From: Candidatus Denitrolinea symbiosum
GTDB taxonomy: Bacteria > Chloroflexota > Anaerolineae > Anaerolineales > Villigracilaceae
Direction: 5' to 3'
Length of the DNA: 64,000 nt
Assembly: GCA_017312345.1 (NCBI GenBank)
Contig: BLAA01000003.1
Span: 103,609 to 167,608 of the forward strand
The translations under genes and the position numbers were made by a program. How positions within the stretch are numbered: the first letter of the stretch is position 1; each line of letters opens with the position of its first letter. The notes below the pieces were generated by a model. It was not told the origin of the DNA. It did not search any database and saw only the letters and a program-made list of their open reading frames with translations. Positions 50,516 through 58,345 of the stretch are shown piece after piece.

Positions 50516-51364
50516 TTACGCCCCCAATTCAGTCCCCACCGCCTCCCCAGCCAGGGCGCGGGACAGGTTTCCCGCCTCTTCCGCCGAGAAGATGCGCGCC
50601 GTCAGCCCGGGAATTTCGCGGATCAACTCAAACATCAGGCCGACTTTGGCGGACATCCCGCCGGTCACGTCCACGCTGGAGGAGGCCCCGATCTCCGCCC
50701 GCATCGCTTCATACGACTGGAGGCCGACCCGGCGGACGAGCCGCGTCCGCGCCGGGAAGTCCTCCCAGACGCCGGCCTCCAGCCCCGCCAGCAGGATGCG
50801 TCCCGGGCGAAGTTCCCGCGCGAGGTGGGCGAACAGGTCCTCGGTCGAAAGGATCGTGCCGCCGCGCGCCTCGTCGAAGATCACGTCGCCATAGACGACC
50901 GGGACGAGGCCCGCCTCCAGCGCGGCGCGCAGCGGAGTCAAGTCCCAGCGGGCGACGCGCGGGCCGCGCGCGGTCACGGCAGAGACGGGCGCGAGGGCAA
51001 CAGCCGGGAGTCCCGCGCCGCGCAGCGCCTCCATCACGAAGCGGTTCAACTGCGAGGCCTGGAACCAGACCTCGGCGAAGCCTTTCCAGTAAGCGCCCCC
51101 CTCCGTCTCCCCCCTTTTACTCCGCAAGAGGGGGGAGCGTCCCGCAGGGACGAGGGGAGTCAACCCGTCGCGCGTGCCGTAGCGCTTCGCCGCGGCATGG
51201 CCGAACGAGCCGGAACCGTGTCCGAGAATCAGAGGCCGGTCCGAGGTCCAGGAGGAGGCGATCTCGTCCGCGAGCGCGTTCAGTTTGTCCAGCCGGGGCG
51301 TGAAGGGTTTGTCCTTGTCGGTGATGAGCGATCCGCCCAGTTTGAGGAGGGTGAGTCCGGTCAT
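50516..51364 (-). CDS. Isopentenyl phosphate kinase with in-frame repeat insertion
   Basis: 282 residues of the amino-acid-kinase fold. LTLLKLGGSLITDKDKPFTPR, LILGHGSGSFGHAAAKRYGT (the His marks IPK), GDVIFDEARGGTILSTEDLFAHLA and DVTGGMSAKVGLM fit archaeal-type IPK. It makes isopentenyl diphosphate from isopentenyl phosphate, the last step of the alternative mevalonate pathway known in archaea and some Chloroflexota. A 66-base repeat (51096-51161) adds about 22 residues after the His motif. ATG 51364 is preferred; the longer frame overlaps the divergent promoter. Confidence 0.83.
   Translation of the reverse strand: MTGLTLLKLGGSLITDKDKPFTPRLDKLNALADEIASSWTSDRPLILGHGSGSFGHAAAKRYGTRDGLTPLVPAGRSPLLRSKRGETEGGAYWKGFAEVWFQASQLNRFVMEALRGAGLPAVALAPVSAVTARGPRVARWDLTPLRAALEAGLVPVVYGDVIFDEARGGTILSTEDLFAHLARELRPGRILLAGLEAGVWEDFPARTRLVRRVGLQSYEAMRAEIGASSSVDVTGGMSAKVGLMFELIREIPGLTARIFSAEEAGNLSRALAGEAVGTELGA
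51096..51161. repeat. Palindromic repeat inserted in frame in the isopentenyl phosphate kinase gene
   Basis: Two perfect hairpins side by side: CTCCCCCC (51107-51114) with GGGGGGAG (51130-51137), and CGTCCC (51138-51143) with GGGACG (51147-51152). 66 bases are 22 codons, keeping the frame. Confidence 0.78.
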
Positions 51365-51407
51365 GCGTTGAATGTAGCACACGCGGATATGAGCGTCAAG
51401 CGTGCGG

Positions 51408-51413
51408 TATAAT
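51408..51413 (+). promoter_or_regulatory. TATAAT box for a leaderless transcript
   Basis: TATAAT ends 6 bases before ATG 51420. No RBS. The upstream gene on the other strand starts at 51364, so both promoters share about 55 bases. Confidence 0.6.
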
Positions 51414-51419
51414 TTTCGC

Positions 51420-52280
51420 ATGTCTTCGTTCAGCGGCACGAACCTTCCCAGCCTGCTCCTCGCGGCGGCGGCCGTTTTCCTTTTTAGCGCGGGCGTGCGC
51501 GCCATCGCGATGGGAAGCCGGACGATCTACTTCCGTCATCGCCGCCAGCGCGTGCTGGCCGGTTGGTGGATGACCGGCGCGGGGCTGGCTCTGGGACTCG
51601 TCGCCTTTCTGGTTTTCCGCCCGGGCGGTTCCTTCCTGCCGGCGTCGCCCACGCCCGCCGCGCCCGCCCAAACGGTCAGCCCGACCGCGCCGCCGACGCG
51701 GACCGCGCCTCCCGCGCCGACGCTCCCGACGAAGCCCGCGTTCACCAGCGCTGCCAGTCCCACGCCGCACCTGCCGCTCTCGCTGGAGATCATGGTCATC
51801 AGCACAGTCACGCCCCAGCCCTCGGCCACCATCGGCGACATCCGCTTTGCCGAGGCTTTGCAGGACAACTATCCCGTCGGCAACCGCGTGGAGTGGCGCA
51901 ACCCGCTGAAACGCATGTACGCCAGTTTCGCCTACACCCACATGACCTACGGAGTCCAGTTCACCGCGCTCTGGTTCCGCAACGGCGAATTGGTGGCGTT
52001 CGAAAGCGGCCCGTGGAAGACGGGCGGCCACGGACGCGTCGCCGTCAAATGGGAGCCCGCGCCGCAGGAATGGCATCCCGGCGAATACGAAGTGCAGTTC
52101 TTCGTGGGGACGGAATGGAAGGCGACGGGACGATTCAGCCTGAAAGGCAACCCGCCGACTTCGACATTTACCCCCACCCTCACGCCGACGGACACCCCGC
52201 GTCCTGCCTCGACTTCGACATTCACCCCCACCCTCACGCCGAGTCCCACCCCGACGGCGACGGTCACGCCGGCCAAGTAG
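51420..52280 (+). CDS. Membrane protein with Thr/Pro-rich linkers and an exported beta domain (paralog A)
   Basis: 286 residues. Two helices (about 8-28 and 46-64), a Pro/Thr linker (70-115), a conserved domain (about 120-240) containing NPLKRMYASFAYTHMTYGVQFTALWFRNGEL and PGEYEVQFFVGTEWKATGRF, and a second Thr/Pro tail made of near-identical units (STFTPTLTP). The domain recurs in the next gene. It is probably displayed outside the membrane; no known family was recognised. Confidence 0.75.
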   Translation: MSSFSGTNLPSLLLAAAAVFLFSAGVRAIAMGSRTIYFRHRRQRVLAGWWMTGAGLALGLVAFLVFRPGGSFLPASPTPAAPAQTVSPTAPPTRTAPPAPTLPTKPAFTSAASPTPHLPLSLEIMVISTVTPQPSATIGDIRFAEALQDNYPVGNRVEWRNPLKRMYASFAYTHMTYGVQFTALWFRNGELVAFESGPWKTGGHGRVAVKWEPAPQEWHPGEYEVQFFVGTEWKATGRFSLKGNPPTSTFTPTLTPTDTPRPASTSTFTPTLTPSPTPTATVTPAK

Positions 52281-52298
52281 TAAGACGATCAATTCCTT

Positions 52299-53108
52299 AT
52301 GGACATTCGCTCTGGTTTTATCGCGGCTTCCATCCTGTTGGCGATCTGGGCGCTCGCGGTTTTTCGGTCTGGATGGATCACATTCCATTCCGCGGCGCGG
52401 CTGACGTTCTACCGCATCAAACGCTCGCGCGAGTCGCGCGGCCGCTGGCTCATCCTGGCATCCTTTCTCATCCTGGCGATAGCCATCTTCCTGCCCATTT
52501 ACGGACAGCCGGTCGCCTATCATTATTTCCCGCCCTCCCCGACTCCCTCGCTCACGCTCACGCCTTCCGTCGTCCCGACCATCACGCTGACGCCCACCAT
52601 CACGTTGACGCCGACCATCACCGACACGCCGCTCTACTCCGAGACGCCGACCGGCACGCCCACACCGTACCTCCCGCTGGTCGTGGAAGCGCAATTCGTC
52701 AGCGTCGTCACGCCCAACCCCGAAGCGGCCATCAGTCCGCTGGCCTTCGCCCTGGCGGTGACGCAGGACGGCCTGCCGCAGAATCCGTCCACGCTATTCC
52801 GCAACCCGATCCAGAAAATCTACGCGTCCTTTTCGTACGATAAGATGGTTCCCGGCTCGCAATGGAGCGCGGTCTGGTTCCGCAACGGGGAATACGTCTG
52901 CCACGAAAGTTACCCGTGGGACGGCGGCACGGGCGGATATTACTACAGCGAGTGCGCCAACCCGGTTGGCGGCTGGCAGCCGGGCGTTTACTCGGTCCAG
53001 ATCTACGTCGGGACGGAATTCAAACGCGCCGACGCGTTCACCGTGGAAGGCGCGGCGCCCGAAACGCCCGCCCCCTCCCCCACGCCTTCTATGACCGCGA
53101 CGCCGTAG
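52299..53108 (+). CDS. Membrane protein with Thr/Pro-rich linkers and an exported beta domain (paralog B)
   Basis: 269 residues, same plan as the preceding gene 18 bases upstream: two helices (about 6-24 and 49-70), a Thr/Pro linker (80-122), then the domain with NPIQKIYASFSYDKMVPGSQWSAVWFRNGEYV and PGVYSVQIYVGTEFKRADAF. The match of domain and order shows a tandem duplication with much divergence. Extra cysteines (CHES, ECAN) may form a disulfide. Function unknown. Confidence 0.75.
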   Translation: MDIRSGFIAASILLAIWALAVFRSGWITFHSAARLTFYRIKRSRESRGRWLILASFLILAIAIFLPIYGQPVAYHYFPPSPTPSLTLTPSVVPTITLTPTITLTPTITDTPLYSETPTGTPTPYLPLVVEAQFVSVVTPNPEAAISPLAFALAVTQDGLPQNPSTLFRNPIQKIYASFSYDKMVPGSQWSAVWFRNGEYVCHESYPWDGGTGGYYYSECANPVGGWQPGVYSVQIYVGTEFKRADAFTVEGAAPETPAPSPTPSMTATP

Positions 53109-53187
53109 AGCAAGCCTGAGGTTTGCTCTATAGACAATGAACCACAGATGAAAGGGATGAAGAACGCTTTTATCCCTTTCATCTGTG
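53107..53187 (+). terminator. Two consecutive hairpins after the paralog pair
   Basis: First, AGAGCAAGCC (53107-53116) with GGTTTGCTCT (53120-53129), one G-U pair, overlapping the stop codon. Second, a perfect 16-base stem CACAGATGAAAGGGAT (53143-53158) and ATCCCTTTCATCTGTG (53172-53187) with a 13-base loop. The second is strong but lacks a T-run and may equally be a dispersed repeat. Confidence 0.6.
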
Positions 53188-53218
53188 ATTGACATATCAC
53201 AAAGGAGACTCATCGCTC

Positions 53219-53698
53219 ATGTCCGACAAAGCCTTTCAGGATTACTACCCCGATTATTTCGCCGTCTGCTACGGATGCGGGAGCCAGAACGAACTCGGCT
53301 ACCAGATCAAGAGTCACTGGGACGGGGACGAGACGGTCGCGTACTTCCAGCCCAAGCCCTACCACACGGCGATTCCCGGCTACGTGTACGGCGGGCTGCT
53401 GGCTTCGCTGATCGACTGCCACGGGACGGGGACCGCGGCCGCGGCCGGTTACCGCGCCGAAAACCGCGAGATGGACTCCGAACCTCCGCTCCGCTACCTG
53501 ACCGCCTCCCTGCACGTGGATTATCTCAAGCCCACGCCGCTCGGCCCGGTCCTTGAAGTGCGCGGCCGGGTGAAGGAAGTGAAGGGGCGCAAAGTGGTCA
53601 TCGAAGAATGGATCACGGTCAACGGCGAAATCACCGTCAAAGGCGAAGTGGTGGCGGTGCAAGTCCCCGAGCAAATGGTGAAGGATTTGTTAAAGTAG
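53219..53698 (+). CDS. Hotdog-fold acyl-CoA thioesterase (PaaI/4HBT-like)
   Basis: 159 residues. GYVYGGLLASLIDCHGTGTA near residue 58 is the hotdog helix with the Asp used in 4HBT/PaaI enzymes, and ASLHVDYLKPTPLGPVLEVRGRV matches the following strands. CYGCGSQNELGYQIK at the N-terminus is often seen in this subgroup. ATG 53219 has AAAGGAG 11 bases upstream. It likely cleaves an acyl-CoA in the cytoplasm. Confidence 0.85.
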   Translation: MSDKAFQDYYPDYFAVCYGCGSQNELGYQIKSHWDGDETVAYFQPKPYHTAIPGYVYGGLLASLIDCHGTGTAAAAGYRAENREMDSEPPLRYLTASLHVDYLKPTPLGPVLEVRGRVKEVKGRKVVIEEWITVNGEITVKGEVVAVQVPEQMVKDLLK

Positions 53699-53701
53699 GA
53701 C

Positions 53702-53850
53702 AAATTGTCGATTTGGCAATCGTCTAAAATAAGCGCCGAGCCTCAACGCGAATTTCGCAAATGCGCGAATGACGCGAAATCCTTCTCGATTGATTCATGA
53801 AATTTGCCAATTTGCCCCCAAAGCAAGTTGGCAATTTGCTTTACAGGTCA
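53702..53850. repeat. AT-richer spacer with CAAATTGCC-like repeat pieces
   Basis: Contains GACAAATTG paired with CAATCGTC, several GCGAAATTCGCG-like pieces around 53745-53780 and AATTTGCCAATTTGC opposite GCAAGTTGGCAATTTGC around 53803-53840. These relate to the element at 38022-38102. The right end reaches the stop of psuG. Confidence 0.45.
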
Positions 53851-54773
53851 CGTGTTTTCAATGGGGGAATCATCGCCTTCGCGATCTGCGCGGCGAGGCG
53901 GGCGTTACCGAGCAGGAGCGACAGGTTGGCGCGCATGGACTTCCCATCCGTCAACTCATTCACGCGCTGGAGCAGGAACGGGGTCAACGCCTGACCGCCG
54001 ATGCCTCTCTCCTGCGCCTCGCGCGAGGCCTGTTCCTCCACGGGGTCAATTTCCTCGCGGGGGATTTCATCCTCGGCGGAGATCGGCCGGCAGACCAGAA
54101 CGGCGGAGGGCATCCCGAGCTCCCAATGCGCGCGGGCGAAGTCCGCGGCCTCCTGCGGCGAGTCGACGCGGGCGCTGGTCTTGAATCCGCTGCGGCGCGA
54201 GAAGAAGGCGGGGAACTCGTCCGTGCCGTAGCCCAGCGCTGGGACGCCGTTCGTCTCGAGCATCTCCAGCGTGGACGGCAGGTCCAAAATGGATTTGGCG
54301 CCCGCGCAGACGACGATCATCCGCGTGGATGCCAGCGCCTGCAGGTCGGGCGAGACGTCGAAGCGGGCCTCCCGATGGACGCCGCCGATCCCGCCCGTGG
54401 CGAAGACCCTAATCCCGACTTTGTCGGCAGCGAACATCGTCCCCGCGACGGTCGTCCCGCCGCTGGCTTTTTTGACGACGGCCGCGGCGAAGTCGCGGCG
54501 GCTGACCTTCATCGCCGCGGCGGCCTGCGCGAGTTCGGCGAGTTCCGCGTCCGTGAGGCCGACGCGGACGGTCCCGTGGAGGACGCCGATCGTGGCGGGC
54601 GTCGCGCCGTCGGCGAGGACGGCCGCCTCCATGTCGCGGCCCAGCGCGAGGTTGGTCGGATGCGGGAGTCCGTGCGTGAGGACGGTCGACTCGAGCGCGA
54701 CGACGGGTCGGTTCTGTTTCAAGGCGCGTTGGACGTCGTCCTTGACGACGAAAGGCGCGGGGAGGGTATCCAT
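53841..54773 (-). CDS. psuG: Pseudouridine-5'-phosphate glycosidase
   Basis: 310 residues. VVALESTVLTHGLPHPTNL at the N-terminus, ATIGVLHGTVRVGL, SRRDFAAAVVKKASGGTTVAGTMFAA, FATGGIGGVHR and GYGTDEFPAFFSRRSG are PsuG (IndA) landmarks. The enzyme splits pseudouridine 5'-phosphate to uracil and ribose 5-phosphate. Its ATG overlaps the kinase stop (ATGA at 54773), so the pair is coupled. Confidence 0.92.
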   Translation of the reverse strand: MDTLPAPFVVKDDVQRALKQNRPVVALESTVLTHGLPHPTNLALGRDMEAAVLADGATPATIGVLHGTVRVGLTDAELAELAQAAAAMKVSRRDFAAAVVKKASGGTTVAGTMFAADKVGIRVFATGGIGGVHREARFDVSPDLQALASTRMIVVCAGAKSILDLPSTLEMLETNGVPALGYGTDEFPAFFSRRSGFKTSARVDSPQEAADFARAHWELGMPSAVLVCRPISAEDEIPREEIDPVEEQASREAQERGIGGQALTPFLLQRVNELTDGKSMRANLSLLLGNARLAAQIAKAMIPPLKTRDL

Positions 54774-55696
54774 CAGATCACCAGTTGTTCGTAAAGTTTT
54801 TCGAGCGTGAGTCCGGGGAGGACGGCGCCGGAGTGGCGCAGGGTGAGCGAGGCGGCAGAGACGCCGAGGCGCACCGCGTCGTCGAGGTCCATTTCGTTGA
54901 CGAGGCCAAAGAGGATGGTGGCGGTGAGCGCGTCGCCCGCGCCGGTGGGGTCGAGGATCGGGGTCTGGATGGCGGGGATGTGGCCGTTCGTCTCGGCTGA
55001 GGCGTACACGACGCCGAATTCGGCCAGGGTGACGAGCGCGATGTCCGCGCCGAGGTTGAGCAGGGCGCGCGCGGCTTCGAGCGCGGCGCGCGGGTCGGAC
55101 GATTCGAAGACGTGACCAGTGAGGGCCGCGGCTTCTTTGACGTTGCAGGTGATGAAGTGGAGTCGGTCGAGACGGGACTTCAAGCGCGTCGCGAGGAACG
55201 CGGAGGCCGGATCGGCGCAAATGGGGACCTTGGCCTTTTTTGCCATGGCGAACGCGGTTTTGAGCGCGGCTTCGGACAGGTTGCCGTCCACGAAGACGAG
55301 GCTGGCTTCCTCGAAGAGGCCGACGTGCTGGCGAAGCAGTTCGGGCGTGAACTCGGACATGACGCGCATGTCGTCCACGGCGAAACGCAGGCGGGCGCGC
55401 GGGTCCAGCACGCCCATGTAGAAGCCTGTGGGGTAAAGTTCCGTGCGGAGGACGGCCGATACGTCCACACCCGCGGCGGCGGTGTATTCGAGCAGTTCGT
55501 CGCCGGAGCGGTCCATCCCCACCACGCTGACGAGTTTAACGGGCTGTCCCAGCCGCGCCAAATTCTCCGCCACGTTGCGCGCCACGCCGCCATAGGAGGC
55601 GCGTATCCGCGCCGGGTTGGAGGCGCCGGGCTGGAGGTCGGAGTCGAGCCGCCCGACGACGTCGAGGGAGGAGGAGCCGAGGAGGAGGAGGGTCAT
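54773..55696 (-). CDS. psuK: PfkB-family kinase, probable pseudouridine kinase
   Basis: 307 residues. The N-terminal substrate lid (LGSSSLDVVGRLD, YGGVARNVAENLARLG) and the C-terminal catalytic motif DPTGAGDALTATILFG define the ribokinase/PfkB fold. Directly coupled to psuG, it would phosphorylate pseudouridine for cleavage, recycling modified nucleosides from RNA breakdown. Another nucleoside kinase role is possible but less likely. Confidence 0.88.
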   Translation of the reverse strand: MTLLLLGSSSLDVVGRLDSDLQPGASNPARIRASYGGVARNVAENLARLGQPVKLVSVVGMDRSGDELLEYTAAAGVDVSAVLRTELYPTGFYMGVLDPRARLRFAVDDMRVMSEFTPELLRQHVGLFEEASLVFVDGNLSEAALKTAFAMAKKAKVPICADPASAFLATRLKSRLDRLHFITCNVKEAAALTGHVFESSDPRAALEAARALLNLGADIALVTLAEFGVVYASAETNGHIPAIQTPILDPTGAGDALTATILFGLVNEMDLDDAVRLGVSAASLTLRHSGAVLPGLTLEKLYEQLVI

Positions 55697-55702
55697 GGCG
55701 AA

Positions 55703-56266
55703 TTACCAGAATATATCTTTTACAGTTATTATTGGTGTTTTGTTGATAATCTCTTGTAGTTCTTTTTCAATGACAGAGGGTGATACATTAACCGTAATGT
55801 GATAACCACATGCACAAACCAGAAAATATTTCGATTCTTGTCCGAGAGCCCGATTTGCCGCATTGCTAATTTGATCAAACTTATTATCTAATCTCCTCTT
55901 TTTACATTTTGGACAAAAAGGGCCAATAATTAGATTATTACTTCCAATTTTCCACAGTAAACCTCGATAAATTATTGTTCTTCTCCTCAATTGAATCTGT
56001 TGAATCAATTTTACCCCACCAATGATACTAAAAAATATAACAGCTACTATATATGCTGGTAAAGTGATGGGGGTCACGACCCACTTCCACAGTGCAATTA
56101 ACAAGATCATAATTGCAGCAAGAAAAGACACGCCAAACAAACTCATTAAATACTTGTCAATCACAAGAGTTAATAGTCCCCACAGAGTATTTTTTAAGAA
56201 ATCCAACAAAAGATCACCGGCACTTTTCAGTGTTTTGTTTGGTGCTTTTTGTTTAATCTTTCTCAT
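55703..56266 (-). CDS. AT-rich membrane protein with Cys-pair Zn-ribbon, unknown function
   Basis: 187 residues, codon use strongly A/T-biased compared with the neighbouring psu genes. Three helices (about 25-45, 46-62, 68-88) are followed by a cytoplasmic part with CPKCKKRRLD and CACGYH, a plausible zinc ribbon. No family recognised. It lies beside the psuK start and at the edge of the accessory island that includes the TPR/NTPase gene, so it was probably acquired with it. Confidence 0.65.
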   Translation of the reverse strand: MRKIKQKAPNKTLKSAGDLLLDFLKNTLWGLLTLVIDKYLMSLFGVSFLAAIMILLIALWKWVVTPITLPAYIVAVIFFSIIGGVKLIQQIQLRRRTIIYRGLLWKIGSNNLIIGPFCPKCKKRRLDNKFDQISNAANRALGQESKYFLVCACGYHITVNVSPSVIEKELQEIINKTPIITVKDIFW

Positions 56267-56464
56267 GGCTTAAATTTATCATTCATAAGTTAAGGAATTC
56301 CAACCTCTGCCAAGAGCCTTTTCAGCAGTATTTTTGTGCCGAAAATCCATGTTCGTTATTGCTATGCCTAGTCAAATTAACATTTCTACGCACCAAGGCG
56401 GTAGAAGTGCTGCATTTGATGACTTCCAAGTAAGAAAATCCACTTTGACAATGCCTGAATATAC
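56267..56464. other. AT-rich spacer in the island
   Basis: 198 bases between two AT-rich genes. Short ORFs here have no support, and I see no hairpin terminator or repeat. Confidence 0.5.
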
Positions 56465-58345
56465 TCAATTTGCGAGTGATGGTTTAAACTCATCAAAGCT
56501 CCAAGTGTTACCATATCGTTCGTTGTAGATAAAAAGCCCTTGTAGCTGTTTCTTTGATTCCAAGTCCACATCTAGTCCAGGTAAGTTATCTTCTAGTAAT
56601 TTGATCTCACTTTTGCTTGGCCATATTATCACAACATTTCCAATTGTTGGAAGCAAATCGGTGGGAATCAAAAAAATCGGAGAATGAATCCAAATGCTTA
56701 AATTTAGATGCGAAGCTTCCTGAATAAGATATCTTATTTGAACTTCCAGATCTTCAATCCATTTTTGCAAAGTATCGAAAATAAATATTATTGGAAATCC
56801 GTTTTCATTTCTTAAACGCTCTCTTAACCATACTCTTATTTGAGCTATCGCTTTAGCGTTTTCACCCTGAGTACCATCATTAATTCTAAAAATTTGCCCG
56901 GGGATAAAAGCAATATTGTCAAAATTATGAAGGATTTTACATTTCTCATATTTTCCTCCAGAGGAGGATAGAGCAAAAACAACGGACGCGTTTTCACTTA
57001 GAGCGTTTTGAATCATTTTATCTATAATTCTTTCACTTAGTCCTGGTCTATTCACTATTAGACTCGTTCCTGCTATATCAAAATTTTGCTTGCTGACTTC
57101 TTCAAAGGAAGGAATGTTTTCGCCAAGATTTTCATGCGCTTGTAATGATTCGGGGCTGTCTTTGATATCTGACATTAATGGCTGAGTCGTCAATATCTTA
57201 TTGACAGATGTTTTGGCTTTTACTGTTGAAAAAAAATTCCGAAAGCCTCTTTTGGAAGAAGATTCGTTTCCTTGACTTACGATTCCTGAAAACTCAAAAG
57301 GAAAATTTATTTCTGCAATATCTATCTGTAGCATTTTGATTTCGTTAAATACTTTAAATCCCAAATGTGCAGATATAACCTTTATTTCCTCTAGTAAGCG
57401 ATTAACATTTTCAAGATACAAACGACCTGTACAATTAACGTCAAAGTTATAACGAATTAAATCAATATAACAATTTATGACTAGCTGATTGACATCATCG
57501 GTGTCAAAAAACTCTTTTGCAGCTCGCAGAAGTTTTTCTGCATATTGAAGGTGGTGTTTGCTTGTACAATAAAAACCCAATAAGTGACAATGGGCAAGTA
57601 GAATTTGAGCAAAGGCTTTTTCGATTGGATCATCGGTATGGTCTGCTTTTGTAGAAATTTCAGTTACAAGAATTTTATTGTTAGATAATTCAGCTGGCTC
57701 CATGGCGCCAAGTATGTTTCTCCAATTGTCAATATATACACGATCTGCATCTATTGGCGTCCTTAACAAGGCCAGCACTCTGGAAAAGAGTTCATAATCT
57801 ATTGTCGGGCGATCTTTCCTTGTTGACAACTGTTTCAACAGTTCATTCTTTTGCTCAAAAAAACTGTCAGATATTTCTTTAATGACCTCTTGGTATTGAA
57901 CTGCGCCAGGTGATATGTAATGTCCTGAACGATAAATTTCTTGGTGCAACATAGACAAGGCACTAATGGAAGAGTCCAGGATAGTTCTTGCTTGTTCTAT
58001 TTGTTCATAATAAGAATATATAAACCCCAATATCCAAAGGCTTATGGCGTGATTATATTTTTGGTTATTTTTTTCAAACTGAGCTTCTGCTCTTTCTGCA
58101 TAATGCATTGCCCTAGCCCAATTTCCCTTCAAATAATACGCGTATGCAAGAAAAATTTGATAGAAAGGCAATTTATCATTGGCACGATCTATTTTTGCGT
58201 TTTTAGCTTTTGCCTCAACTTCTGTGATAACATTGTTAATCTCTGACGGGTTACTGCACTTATTCTTTAATTCTTGCATCATTTTTGTGTTGTCATTTGC
58301 TTCTAAATAATCAATCGCAAGCGAAAGTTTATTTTTCAACATCAT
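56465..58345 (-). CDS. TPR protein with degenerate NTPase-like C-terminal domain
   Basis: 626 residues, AT-rich. The first 340 residues are helical TPR-like repeats, for example FYQIFLAYAYYLKGNWARAMHYAERAEAQF. Residues about 430-600 look like a P-loop-fold domain: a glycine-containing turn (VVFALSSSGGKYEK) in the Walker A place, lacking GKT/S, and a hydrophobic strand with Asp (IIFIFDTLQKW) as Walker B. It overlaps the SPFH-type gene upstream by 17 bases, so it belongs to that operon. It may be a STAND-like sensor; this is a guess. Confidence 0.65.
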   Translation of the reverse strand: MMLKNKLSLAIDYLEANDNTKMMQELKNKCSNPSEINNVITEVEAKAKNAKIDRANDKLPFYQIFLAYAYYLKGNWARAMHYAERAEAQFEKNNQKYNHAISLWILGFIYSYYEQIEQARTILDSSISALSMLHQEIYRSGHYISPGAVQYQEVIKEISDSFFEQKNELLKQLSTRKDRPTIDYELFSRVLALLRTPIDADRVYIDNWRNILGAMEPAELSNNKILVTEISTKADHTDDPIEKAFAQILLAHCHLLGFYCTSKHHLQYAEKLLRAAKEFFDTDDVNQLVINCYIDLIRYNFDVNCTGRLYLENVNRLLEEIKVISAHLGFKVFNEIKMLQIDIAEINFPFEFSGIVSQGNESSSKRGFRNFFSTVKAKTSVNKILTTQPLMSDIKDSPESLQAHENLGENIPSFEEVSKQNFDIAGTSLIVNRPGLSERIIDKMIQNALSENASVVFALSSSGGKYEKCKILHNFDNIAFIPGQIFRINDGTQGENAKAIAQIRVWLRERLRNENGFPIIFIFDTLQKWIEDLEVQIRYLIQEASHLNLSIWIHSPIFLIPTDLLPTIGNVVIIWPSKSEIKLLEDNLPGLDVDLESKKQLQGLFIYNERYGNTWSFDEFKPSLAN

